This document shows positions 54,060-64,000 of a stretch of DNA of 64,000 nucleotides, piece after piece. Every line of letters starts with the position of its first letter. Position 1 is the first letter of the stretch. The stretch is taken from NCBI GenBank assembly GCA_963971575.1, contig OZ020617.1, positions 35,927,626 through 35,991,625 of the forward strand. Reading direction: 5' to 3'. The stretch is from Liopterus haemorrhoidalis. Lineage: Eukaryota > Arthropoda > Insecta > Coleoptera > Dytiscidae. Below the pieces are notes generated by a model. That model made no database searches, was not told the DNA's origin, and saw only the letters and a list, made by a program, of their open reading frames with translations. Both the position numbers and the translations under genes were made by a program.

Positions 54060-54880
54060 CGTTAATTTTCAGTGGTGAGGAATTGTGACAAATTAGTTTC
54101 TGTGTGATGGTACACTACACTATTTTAAATATTGGTACTTACCAAGGACTGACATGGGGAAACTTACAAAGTCAAATTACTAAGAAATAATTCCAAATTT
54201 CCTGTTTATTATAAAATATGCTTCAATAATAAATATATTGTCTAGATCTATCAAAGCCATCACAATTATAAAATCACGTTGCATGCACTTGCTATTGTAT
54301 ATGTAGCTATTTGTTTTTCTCTTACCAATGAAATATGAACAAGGGTGGCAATAAAAAAGCCTTTTCTGATAATGGACTGGGACTGAAAACTTATAAAGAC
54401 ACAGAACAAATTAATAAATCGTCAATGTCAAAAATATGCGATTAACGTTTATGGATACATGCGTCATGTACAATTTTTTTGTGTTCAATATCTATGCATT
54501 GGAAACATAAATTAGCACAAGAAGGGATTTTATAATAATGCCTGTTTAACCCATAGTAGTGTTTTTATAATTTTATAATTATTGAAAACAAGAAAAAACT
54601 CTTGGTGTTTTCCCTTGGCTTGATATCAATTAATGCTCTTCCACTCCTGTTTCTTTGCTTCCGTTAGCAAAATCATTCTCAACGGGGATTTTGGTTTTCA
54701 AATTTAAATAATTATTCTTATCGATAAATTTTTGTTTATCTGTTTGTGTTTGTCATGATATAACAAATCTGTCAATATAACAAGTTCATAAATCTTTGGG
54801 ACTAAACAATTCAAGCTAAAAGCTATTCGTCCCACTTTTTCCTGTGGGAACTAACGTGGAACTGAAATCAAATCTCTACA
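54060..54880. other. No recognisable gene
   Basis: AT-rich, no long reading frame on either strand and no repeat I can match. Confidence 0.45.
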
Positions 54881-55120
54881 GACCGACCCTGTCTAGTAAC
54901 ACATATGTATGTCATGTATTCTCTAAGGATGTTGAACAAGAACAAGTCCTGTTACTGCAAATATGTAGATAATTTAACAGTCTTGTATCAAACTCATGTA
55001 AAGAGTCACTTGAAATAAGTAACAGAGAAAATTGAGCAGAGCTTACAGCAGCAAAATTGTATTTAAACCCGAGCATAATTTATTACAGAGTACACGAAAG
55101 AAGGAGTGAAATAGGAAAAC
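54881..55120 (+). pseudogene. LINE RT scrap (YVDN for YADD)
   Basis: Around 54960 the frame reads CKYVDNLTVLYQTHVKSHLK, matching the IYADDLALxxQxKTFEE block of Jockey/CR1-like RTs with both Asp positions altered or shifted. LYLNPSIIYYRVHERR follows in another frame, matching LxPNPxKTQVCxFHLRN. About 75 residues remain. Confidence 0.55.
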
Positions 55121-55204
55121 TATTTTTTTCTTTGTTTAGTTGGTAGTGGTAGTTTTGTAATTAGGGTGCATATTTGGAATAACTAAAGATGTATAATATA
55201 AGCC

Positions 55205-56275
55205 GAAAGTTACGAATTTGAGAAAGAGACATATGTCCTCCTCATATACTTCAAGCAGGCTTATGACAGAGTCAAAAGGAAGGAGCTGTATAAAGCCCTA
55301 AGAGAATTGGGAATTAGCCAGAAACTAATAAATATGGAACAATTAACATTGCAAAAAACGGTGAATAGAGAGCGAATAAAAAATAATACATCTGAAAAAT
55401 TCGAGGTTAAAGAGGGAGTCAGACAGGGCGACCCAACGTCATTCTGGAAAAAATAATAAGAAATGCGAAAATTAATAGAACAGGACTACTATACCAAATG
55501 AGACACCAATGCTTGGCCTATGCTGACGATAAAAGAAGTAGTAACGAGACAAAGACGAAGTTTATGTCATGGACAGATCAGGAATTCAGAAAAGGGCAAT
55601 ACTTAAACATATGCACGGAAAAAGGAAAGATATATAATTTTGAAAAAGTAGAAAGTTTCCCGTACCTAGAAACCGTATTTACACGTAGTCCAGAGATAAG
55701 GACTTAGATACAGACAAAATTAATGGCAGGAAATAAATGTATGCACGCACTAAGTAAACTACTAAGAAGTAAGAATATTTCAAGAAAGACAAAGGTGAGA
55801 ATCTATAAGACAGTGATACGACCAATAGTCGGATATGGAAGCGAGGCGTGGACTGTAAACATATTAGAACAAAACAGTGTTAAAATATGGATGGAAAAGT
55901 GTTACGTAAGATTTTTGGAGTAAAAATGGTGGAAGTGACATGGCTACGAAGAACAAACCAGGATGTAGAAGAAATGTATGGAGAAGCTAATATCGTAGCA
56001 GTCATAAAATTTCAACGTCTCCGCTGGCTGAGACCATGTGGAGACATGTGTAGAGAATGCCAGAAACTAGATTACCAAAGTCCGTGATGCAGAGAACAAT
56101 TGGTGGCAAAAAAGGAGAGGAAGACCGAGGACGAGATGGTGGAAGGAGGTGGAGAAAGATCTAGAACAGCTGAAGATCACTAAATGAAAAGAAAAAACTT
56201 AAAATAAGAACGAGTGGAGAAGAACAATCAATCAAGCCATGGGCCTACTAGGCTCGCAGTGCTAATTTATTATTA
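55205..56275 (+). pseudogene. LINE ORF2: RT to C-terminal end, decayed
   Basis: Blocks in order: YFKQAYDRVKRKELYKALRE, then KFEVKEGVRQGDPTS, a deletion, then CLAYADDKR (YADD codons 55519-55530, catalytic Asp pair kept), KVESFPYLETVF, KVRIYKTVIRPIVGYGSEAW, then RRGRPRTRWWKEVEKDLEQL and EWRRTINQAMGLLGS. This is the RTE-like/endonuclease RT type. The frame is interrupted by four or more stops or shifts, and part of the palm is deleted. A TTATTATTATTAAAG tail marks the 3' end at about 56265. Confidence 0.8.
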
Positions 56276-56388
56276 TTAAAGTTGTATAATCTGCTTCATT
56301 TAGATAATGCTTTATTTCATGTTGTTTTGTTTGTAAGAGGGTTTTCTAAAAGTCGCATAAACATAGCATTACACATTTTATCCCGAAT

Positions 56389-56975
56389 TTAGAAGATGAT
56401 GTAAAGGGTATGAGATGGGCATTTGGGGTAGACAGAACGACATCAGGATATATTCTGAGAGAGGAAATGAAGAAGGAAAAGTTGATAGTGGGTGCTGGAG
56501 CGAGGGCAGTGAAATATGAGCAGAAAGTCAGAAGGGAAGAGGGTAGTAAAATACTAAGGGAATACTGGAAAGGAAAAATGAAGAAAGAACAAAAAGACAA
56601 ATTTTCGCCATCGGGAGAGACAAGAAAAATGTACTTTTGGAGGTGTGGAATAGACATAAGAGAAGCAGAGAGAAAGAGTAATGGAGGAACGAATATAATA
56701 GAATTGCTCCTTTTCATTTCTAGTACAAGCGCAAAAAAAAAAAAAAAAAACAGACAAAATAGACCAATAGCGGAGTGTGAAAAGACATAAAGAGAATTAG
56801 ATACGAGTGATCGGAATACCAAGATACTTGAAGGGGAAAGGAAAAAAATCAGGGAGTAGAGTTAAGAGGATGGCGAAGTTAAGGTGGCAACGAAGAAAGG
56901 AACGCAAAGCCAGAAAACAAGCTCTGTAGAATGTGTAATGAAGTAGAGGAAACACTTGAAAATTGGATAATTATA
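56389..56975 (+). pseudogene. LINE ORF2 C-terminal region
   Basis: The frame from 56410 reads MRWAFGVDRTTSGYILREE, then AGARAVKYEQKV, then KIDKFS-like basic stretch and WRCGIDIREAERK, and later RMCNEVEETLENW. The family order WVLGVxxxTPGYxVREExxR...AGxRAxxFE...CRxCGxEEETWEHVW is a known insect LINE carboxyl end. An A run at about 56736-56750 breaks the frame. Lysine- and glutamate-rich by nature. Confidence 0.7.
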
Positions 56976-57099
56976 GGAAGTTCCAGGCAGTAATTAATGT
57001 GAAAATTAAAGTAAATATATAAATATGGAGAATATATATTTTTGACACTTTTGGAATAATTTGTACATATGTCAATCTTGTTTTATTAACAACGCAATA

Positions 57100-57369
57100 A
57101 AAACAAAAACATATAGCGCGAAATATTGGCGCTTAAATTTAAACTCCCCAATAGAAACCTTAGAGCATTTAGCGAAGAGATGCAGAGAGATGGCAGTCTG
57201 GGAGGAAGAGATAAAGGAACTGATGAGCGAGAAAGGCAAGGGAGAAAGATGGACGAGAGAACTGGAGGCAAAAAGGAAGGAGATTGGAGAGGCAAGCCGG
57301 AATGAGAATAGAAAGAAAGAGAGGGACACTGGAGGAAGAATAAAAAAATTTAATAAAAATTATCTATAA
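57100..57369 (+). pseudogene. LINE ORF2 C-terminal end, zinc-like block
   Basis: NSPIETLEHLAKRCREMAVW followed by a basic, glutamate-rich tail with GERWTRELEAKRKE and a stop at 57367-57369. It corresponds to the ETWEHVWxxC block that should follow 56975, with about 125 bp of unrelated sequence between. Same LINE type as 56389-56975, possibly the same insertion. Confidence 0.55.
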
Positions 57370-57867
57370 TATAATACGCCAACCTGTGTCCTTGTCTGCG
57401 TGGGTGCGTGGAAGTTGTCTGAAATCTAAAACAATTGAAGCGAGGTTCCAAAGCTCACCGAGTTTATATTGACATATAACGTAATAATAATAGTTGTTAA
57501 TTGATTGGTTTACACAAAAATAATAGTAGTATAAATTAAAATTATTAGTAGCAGAAAAATAATTATTTAAAAAAATATTTGGCTTTGATGAAAGTAAGTA
57601 AGAAAAATGTGACTTTCTTTTCTTTATTATTATTTTTTAATGCTTTATTATTTTTTTATTTCTACGATTAACGTTTTAAATTATCTAACGTCTTAAATTT
57701 TCAAAAATATAAATGTAATGTATTGAATAAAACTAACCTACTCACCAAGAATTACCGGCCGAGTTTGGTCATTCATGTCAGTGTCACTAGGTGACAACTT
57801 ATTTGTGTGAATTTAAAATTGGTTGGAAATATTTAAAATATTTTGGTAAAAATTACAAATTGATGCA
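57370..57867. other. No recognisable gene
   Basis: AT-rich; nothing identified. Confidence 0.45.
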
Positions 57868-58455
57868 TTCAATAGTTTGCACCTTTCAAATTGTATGTCA
57901 TGTTGGTATAAAAACATGGTAAAAAATTTTCATTTGACATAATGCCATAAAGATAAATAATATTATAGTTATAAGCAGTTCACTTTTGTAAGAACAAACT
58001 AGATCTGGTTATTTTGGTGATTTTTATAGTGTATTACTGACTTTTAGAAACTTGGTTATATTGTAAAAATGGCTTTACAGTTTTGGGTTATGTTTGTATT
58101 ATTTAAGGTTAGTATTATATTTACAAAATATTTAAAATGTCACTATTCAAAATGAAATATGACGAATGATATTTTTTTAAATGACTTATAATCTGACTTT
58201 TCAAATTATTTTTCTGTAATATCAACATGACATACAGTTTCAAAGGTGCAAACTGTTGAAAACAAAATTTCCTCTTAGTTTGTTCTTACAAAAGTGAATT
58301 GCTTATATAATGATTATAACCAACAAATCTGAACTGGGTTTTACAGCGTAAGGAATATTTTGAAATGACAAATTTACATTTAAAAGTCAATACTACACTA
58401 TAAAAGTAACCAAAATAACCAGATCTGGTTGGACCTTACAAAAGTAAACGCAATA
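57868..58455. mobile_element. Nested inverted repeats (possible MITE pair)
   Basis: Two interleaved inverted pairs: CAATAGTTTGCACCTTTCAA at 57868 with its inverse at 58222-58262, and AACAAACTAGATCTGGTTAT with CACTTTTGTAAG at 57975-58045 with its inverse at 58390-58452 (ATAACCAGATCTGGTT...CTTACAAAAG). A second AACAAACT...CTTACAAAAGTGAATTGC copy lies at 58277-58302. No coding frame. Confidence 0.65.
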
Positions 58456-58458
58456 TAT

Positions 58459-59150
58459 TATAGACCGGGAGCTCATGACATTTTTGGTCTCCGATTTCAT
58501 ACAGCATGTCTTTTGGAGGAGAGAATATTTACCCTGTGACAACAAAAAAGGGATGGTACTAAACCCCTGCACGCTTTCCGGTCACAGGGAAAATTGCATT
58601 TCCACTTGCACAAAATTTTTGTGTTTTTCTCTGATTTAATATTGCTTGCCCTTTTGTCAAAAGAAAGTTATAACAAATTTAAAGTATTTTAATTATAGGC
58701 ATGCGATTCGGAGGGTCCCAAAGGGCTCAAACCGTCATGTGATCTTGTAATAAAAAAATATGATTTTCCGCTTTTCATACAGCATGCCTATAATTAAAAG
58801 ACTTTAAATTTGTTATAACTTTCTTATGAAAACGCGGAAAATCATATTTTTTTATTACAGGATCACATGACCGTTTGAGCCCTTTGGGACCCTCCGAATC
58901 GCATGCATATATTTAAAAGACTTTAAATTTGTTATAACTTTCTTTTGACAAAAGGGCAAGCAATATTAAATCAGAGAAAAGCACAAAAATTTTGTGTTTA
59001 AGTGGAAATGCAATTTTCCCTATGACCGGAAAGCGTGCAGGGGTTTAGTACCATCCCTTTTTTGTTGTCACAGGGTAAATATTCTCTCCTCCAAAAGGCA
59101 TGCTGTATGAAATCGGAGACCAAAAACTGGCATGAGCTCCCGGTCTATTA
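58459..59150. repeat. Near-perfect 692-bp palindrome, arms of about 313 bp
   Basis: 58459-58771 is mirrored by 58834-59150 with few mismatches (about 96-97 percent by eye), around a 62-bp spacer. The outer edges read AGACCGGGAGCTCATG / CATGAGCTCCCGGTCT. Inner segments (AACTTTCTTTTGACAAAAGG, TTTAAATTTGTTATAAC) are also repeated near the spacer. No target duplication is clear beyond TTA/TA. Confidence 0.95.
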
Positions 59151-59221
59151 TAACGGGCAAACAATTACATTTTACTGTGTAATAGTTTCTCACGATATAT
59201 TTCAAACTGATTTGATAAGTA

Positions 59222-59312
59222 CGCTTTTTTCCGTGTGTGTATTTTTTCATGTGCGCTTTTTTCCGTGTGTGTATTTTTTCATGTGCGCTTTTTTCCGTGT
59301 GCATATTTTTAT
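59222..59312. repeat. 32-bp tandem repeat, 2.8 units
   Basis: CGCTTTTTTCCGTGTGTGTA followed by TTTTTTCATGTG recurs at 59222, 59254 and 59286. Confidence 0.9.
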
Positions 59313-59394
59313 ATTATATAAGAAATTGGAAAATTTATTTTAATAAATATATTTTAAATTTAACGTTTCAAATCATTTTAAATTTTATTATTAT

Positions 59395-59460
59395 AAAGGT
59401 AATGCACGAGTGAAAATGAATCGTTTTCCCATCTTAAAAAGTTAATGAATAAATAATTCG
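59395..59460 (-). repeat. Copy of the 4810-4860 border module, inverted
   Basis: The inverse of TTATTTATTCATGAACTTTT...AAGATGGAAAACGATTCATT at 4808-4855. Links this locus to the 120-bp repeat family. Confidence 0.65.
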
Positions 59461-59879
59461 GAATAATACTCATTATTTGTCCAGTTTTTAATAATGGGCG
59501 AAGAGTTGATTCAATTTGAATTGGATGAAGTTAGGCGTATGGCTAGAGAAAGTAGTCTGAGGTATCGAGCAACTTCCACATTAAGATAATGATTTGTTTG
59601 CCAACACAGTTGGCAACGGGTCCACTAGTTGTTATAATATTCATATTGAGATGTTATTTTTATTTCTTTCTAGTAATATACCTAATACCCTACACGCCGC
59701 AAGGCCTAGAGGAAAAAAAGAAAGAAAAATATTTTTTGTCTCTTTGCGGATTCTCTGCGCACTCGTACACCTAGTTGCAAAAAAAAAGTAAGGCTAAAAG
59801 TTAAAATTGCTGAGACATGTTAACCGATTGAACGAGGCAATAAAAAGAATTTATGAAATCAAAATAGAGTATAAGTGAA
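59461..59879. other. Unassigned; short open frames
   Basis: A 31-codon frame, MGEELIQFELDEVRRMARES..., runs 59494-59589, and a TTTCTTTCTAG acceptor-like site precedes an open GC-richer stretch at 59684-59790. These could be bits of a host gene or of an element; nothing matches. Confidence 0.25.
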
Positions 59880-60445
59880 CAAATCCAAAAGGATTTGAAA
59901 CATACGAAGGCCCAAAATTGGAGAACACCATTACAATTGTTGCGATGGACCAAACTGCTATCTATTGAGGAAGACAAATAGCAAAATAAATGTATAGTGT
60001 GGAGTAAGATCTAAGCCAACTGAAGATCTAAAACTGGAAAGTATCAGCAGAAGATACAAGTAGGATATGACTGCTTGAGGAAACCTTTCATTATGTATCA
60101 AATGACTCGTTAAATTTTAAAATAATTAACTTCTTTAAACACTACAAAAAGTTCAATAACTTTTGAAAAAAATATTCTTATAAAATCGTTCAACTACAAG
60201 AAAAAAGGTGTCTTTCAAACATTTGTAAAGCTAAATGTTTAGGGTGGACTCAAGCCTGTAAGCCTTCCTCTGAGCGCGCACTTAAAGTGAGTACTTGAAA
60301 GAGCTAAGTGCTTAGAAGTGAGGTAAGAACATACCAAAATCCAACTGGAAAAGGTCAATAACAAGATGGAATAATGTTATGGAGAAGGATTTGAAACAAA
60401 AAAATTGGCCAAAATTGGAAATCAGGTTAAGATAAAGGTTCTTGG
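59880..60445 (+). pseudogene. LINE 3' ORF scraps
   Basis: At about 60340-60420 the frame reads SITRWNNVMEKDLKQKNWPK, matching the GRPxTRWxDVVEKDLxxLGxxNW end of RTE-like ORF2 proteins. A related, more decayed block (DLKHTKAQNW, then VWSKI) lies at 59890-60060. Possibly two overlapping fragments. Confidence 0.4.
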
Positions 60446-61281
60446 CGGTGAAGTGAGAAGTGATTGAAGTTGAGATCTTGAACTGATCAAAACCTAACTG
60501 GAAAGCAAAGATCACGAGCAACATTTGAAACAACAATGATAAAGTATTATCGCAAGAGAGAAGAGCCCGGAGGTGAATGATTCAGAAGTTAATGTCTTTG
60601 GATGTGCCTACTAGAGGACGTAGAAGCCCAACTAGAGTGTAACTGGTCTGCAATATAATGTAAACATACCGAAAGACTTACTGATTTAATTTTTATAATT
60701 ATGATAATTTAACGTCAAATCCGACTTCCAGTGTGACCACCAAATTATCTTCAACCTTCCTGCCGGACGAAAGGGGCCCTTAAAACGGAAGCCAGTGTCC
60801 AAAGTAAATTTTGTTATAACAGCCAAAAAATAGAATGTAAGAACGATAATCTCAAATTGAAATGAAAGTCCTAAGGATTTCTGGTGCTAGACGTAAGTTT
60901 TATCCAGAGTTCTATATTATAATAACTAAATTAAATTATATGTCTTGCTAGTTAATCTGGGTTTTTTGAACACTTGGACTCTAAATGTAAATAAAACTTT
61001 ATAATAGTTTATAATAATGTATTAAAGGTTATAAAAGTCTTAAAAAAGTCTTAACTTCTAATAGGTTCATATTGCCCTTTTAATTTCATGTCCTTTTCAA
61101 TGTTCTTTTCAGACTTAATTTTGCCCAAGTTAGGGAATTTTACATATTTACATGCTTCAATGTTGGTTATGACAATTGTGGAATTGTCAATAGCAAAGAA
61201 CCCAGGTTATTTATGTTAATCTGCGCTATATTTATATTTTTATACTTTTTAAGGGAATGCATTTATACGCATGAGGAAGAA
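60446..61281. other. No recognisable gene
   Basis: AT-rich; a RGRRSPTR-like basic block near 60615-60640 could be another LINE scrap. Otherwise nothing identified. Confidence 0.4.
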
Positions 61282-61307
61282 CAGTCCTTGTATTCTTACA
61301 AGGACTG
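61282..61307. repeat. Perfect 11-bp hairpin
   Basis: CAGTCCTTGTA, loop TTCT, then TACAAGGACTG. Confidence 0.9.
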
Positions 61308-61890
61308 ATCATGGGACTGAGCATTATCCATTGTACAAACTATTGTTATTATTATTATTATTTGTAAAAATCTAATTATTTTATCCTGTACCTTGGATAT
61401 AATAAATAAATTAAATTAAATTAAATGTGTATTACACAAGCACAGTATTACACAATGATAAGTAAAGATTCAGTTTAAAATTAAATTTAAAATCTGTTTA
61501 AATCATAAAGTTGAAGTTAGAAGAAAAATGTGCAAAATTAAAAGAACATAATTATGTATATAGAATTAAACTAATTCAAATTCAGTAGATCACCAGAAAG
61601 TTGACGCCGAGTACCTCAAAGAATTCAGAACTGCCCGTGCTACTCGCGAACCGAACCGAATAGGTCTGATCTTGGTCTTCACTAAAAGGTAATTCGTATA
61701 TGCGTTCAAGTAGCATTTCCAGGATTTAAAGATTAAACATTGTCCCAGGAAATTTCAGTGTTCATTAATTAATTAATAATTTTAAACTTAAATCATTTTG
61801 AACAATGTAAAAAAAATCAAGTTACCTTTTGTAACTATTTACTTATTTACCATTATCCTAACTCTGAAATCTTTTTGTCTAATACAATTT
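61308..61890. other. LINE-like 3' tail and unassigned DNA
   Basis: TTATTATTATTATTATTTG near 61340 and ATAATAAATAAATTAAATTA near 61398 look like a Jockey-type LINE 3' end. No coding part is seen. The remainder is unassigned. Confidence 0.35.
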
Positions 61891-61894
61891 AATC

Positions 61895-64000
61895 TATATA
61901 TATATAAAAGCAAGTGTCCTGACTGACTGACTCATCACCGCCCAGCCCGAACCCTTGGGCCTAGAAACTTGAAATTTGGAGAGTATATTCCCTCCATGAC
62001 GTAAGCACCCACTAAGAAGGTATTTTTCGAAATTCAACCCCTAAGGGGCGAAAAGGGGTGAAATGTGATTTCACGGATTCTTTAATATCTCTTCGGGTCG
62101 ATGGGATATCGACTTAGTTTTTGCTTACAAAGATTACACGTACATATGCCGAAAAACTAATTTCAGGATTTTGTCCTAATCAACCCCTAAAAGCGTGAAT
62201 CTACAATCGGGGTGAATTTTACATCCCGTTGTATTTCCTGTGTTTGTTGAGTTACAAGGTTTATTTTTGGCACATAGGTGTCTTTTTATAATATCTCGAA
62301 ATGGTTTTGACAGTTTTTTAAAATTTCACCCCTAAAGGGTGAAAAGGGGTAATATGTGATTTCAGGGATTCTTTAATATCTCTTAGGACCAATAAGATAT
62401 CCACTTGCTTTTTGCTTACAAAAAATACCCATACAAAACCGAAAAACTAATTCCAGCATTTTGTCCTTATCAACCCCTAAAAGGGTGAATCTACAATTGG
62501 GGTGAATAATACATCCCGTCGTATTTCCTGTGATTGTTGAGATGTAACATTACTTTTTGGCACATAGGTGTATTTTTAAAATATTTCGAAATAGTTTTGA
62601 CAGTTTTTTTAAATTTCAGCCCCAAAGGGTGAAAAAGGGTGACATGTGATTTCAAGGATTCCTTAATATTTCTTAGGACCAATAAGATATCGACTTGGTT
62701 TTTTCTTACAATAATTACTCATACAAATGCCAAAAAACTTATTTCAGGATTTTGTCCTAATCAACCCCTAAAGGCGCAAATCTACAAACGGGGTGAATTA
62801 TACATCCCGTCGTATTTCATATGTTTGTTGAGCTATAAAATTTATTTTTAGGACGTAGGTGTCTTTTTAAAATATCTCGAAATGGTATTAACAGTTTTTT
62901 AAAATTACATCCATAAAGGGCGAAAAGGGGTGAAATGTTAATTCAATGATTTCTTAATATCTCTTAGGACCAATAACATACCGACTTGGTTTTTGCTTAC
63001 AAAGATTACTCATACAAATGCCGAAAAACTTATTTCAGGATTTTGCCTAATCAACCCCTGAAGGTGTGAATCTACAAACGGGGTGAATTATACATCCCGT
63101 CGTATTTCCTGTGTTCGTTTAGTTGCAACATTACTTTTTGGCACATAGGTGTTTTTTTTTTAATATCTCGAAATGATTTCGACATTTTTTTTAAATGTCA
63201 CCTCTTAAGGGTGAAAAGGGGTGAAATGTGATTTCAGTAATTCTTTAATTCTTTTAGGACCAATAAGTTACCGACTTGGTGTTTGCTTACAAAAATTATC
63301 CATACAAATGCCGAAAAACTTATTTCAGGATTTCGTCCTAATCAACCCTTAAAGGGGTGATTCTACAAACGGGGTAGATTATACATCGCTTCGTATTTCC
63401 TGTGTTTGTTGAGTTATAACGTTTCTTTTTCGCACATAGGTGTCTTTTTAAAATTTCTCCAAATGGTTTTAACAGTTTTTTACCTTAACAAATATCACCC
63501 CTTAAGGGTAAAAAGAGGGAATTGTGATTTCAAGGACGCCTTAATATCTTCTAAGATCAATAAGATAAAGACTTGGTTTTTGTTTATAAAGATTACCCAT
63601 ACAAATGCCGAAAAATAAATTTCAGGATTTTACCTTAATTAACTCCTAAAGGGGTGAATCTACATTTGGGGTGAATTATAGAACCCTTTGTATTTCCAGC
63701 GGTTGTTGAGTTATAACATTCCATTTTGGCATATATGTGTTTTGACAGTTTTCTTTCACTCCTAAAGGGTAAATTAGTATTTTTTTGTTAGAAATAAAAA
63801 ATTCGGAGAGTACATTTTTCAGTATGACGTAAGTACGCACTAAGAAAGGATTTTTTCAAGTTCGACCCCTATCTGGTGAAAAGGAATAAAATGTTTTTTC
63901 ACGGATTCCTCAATATCTCTTAGGACAGATGAGAATTCGACTAGATTTTTTGTTACAAAGGGTACCCATACACAAGTTTAAAAACAAACTGCTGATTTTA
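61895..64000 (+). repeat. About 292-bp tandem repeat, six-plus units, runs off right edge
   Basis: A leader CAAGTGTCCTGACTGACTGACTC (61911) and CGCCCAGCCCGAACCC introduce the array. GGTGAAAAGGGGTGAAATG or a variant recurs near 62045, 62338, 62627, 62918, 63210, 63505 and 63870, with spacings of about 289-295 except the last. Each unit has AATATCTCTTAGGACCAATA, CAGGATTTTGTCCTAATCAA, CATCCCGTCGTATTTCCTGT and GGCACATAGGTGTC blocks. The same family is at 52790-53650. Short frames inside have no protein meaning. Confidence 0.9.

Noticed and set aside
56346..56822. 158-codon open frame on the minus strand
   Set aside because: Phe/Ser/Leu-rich antisense shadow of the lysine- and glutamate-rich LINE ORF2 at 56389-56975.
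59035..59343. Overlapping plus and minus frames near 59.1-59.3 kb
   Set aside because: Produced by the palindrome arm and the 32-bp tandem repeat, not by a gene.
61895..64000. Regular repeats considered as a CRISPR-like array
   Set aside because: Units of about 292 bp are similar throughout, with no short repeats separated by unique spacers and no associated genes.
1..64000. Bacterial-type operon, defence system or phage
   Set aside because: No ribosome-binding-site-led gene clusters and no prokaryotic genes; coding content is eukaryotic transposon remnants.

Overview
AT-rich (about two thirds A+T by eye) eukaryotic DNA, almost certainly insect or a close arthropod. The evidence is the mix of repeats: a Ty1/copia element primed by a tRNA-iMet half molecule, mariner/Tc1/pogo and hAT DNA transposons, a Penelope-like GIY-YIG fragment, many 5'-truncated LINEs of R1/Jockey/CR1/RTE-like type, and units rich in TTAGG, the usual insect telomere motif. 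The order cannot be fixed from this window. I found no bacterial operon, CRISPR array, rRNA or convincing nuclear tRNA gene. One stretch (46.63-46.92 kb) might be a host terminal exon; nearly everything else recognisable is mobile or tandemly repeated.

Layout. 0-3.5 kb: the 5' half of a copia element on the minus strand (LTR, primer site, 1024 uninterrupted codons running off the left edge). 3.9-7.7 kb: small MITEs, a 30-bp repeat, two oppositely oriented arrays of a 120-bp repeat, and a long hairpin. 7.9-8.6 kb: Penelope-like fragment with inverted flanks. 9.0-10.3 kb: mariner. 10.8-12.2 kb: LINE 3' ends. 15-20 kb: three copies of a roughly 1-kb inverted-repeat family that carries a tRNA-sized module, a hAT MITE and a solo LTR with 4-bp target duplication. 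22-26 kb: an inverted-repeat element, LTR copies invaded by a pogo element and a hAT element. 27.6-33.6 kb: mariner and Tc1-like remnants, a LINE insert between 139-bp direct repeats, a TTAGG-rich repeat. 35-45.9 kb: another Tc1-like copy, more copies of the 1-kb family, the best-preserved mariner, LINE fragments. 47-52 kb: LINEs broken by a hAT MITE and by a foldback-type element whose arms are G-rich minisatellites. 52.8-53.6 and 61.9-64 kb: a roughly 292-bp tandem repeat. 54.9-57.4 kb: three more LINE fragments. 57.9-59.2 kb: nested inverted repeats ending in a 692-bp palindrome.

The pieces do not work together as a pathway; the window is a nested archive of transposon insertions. The only long intact reading frame is copia Gag-Pol. 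The structurally most unusual parts are the foldback element at 50.2-51.9 kb, the palindrome at 58.5-59.15 kb, the LINE flanked by 139-bp repeats at 29.05-29.8 kb, the tRNA-like module inside the 1-kb family, and the 47-bp duplication across the copia LTR/primer-site junction. All family assignments come from reading translations and motifs by eye; no database search was run.
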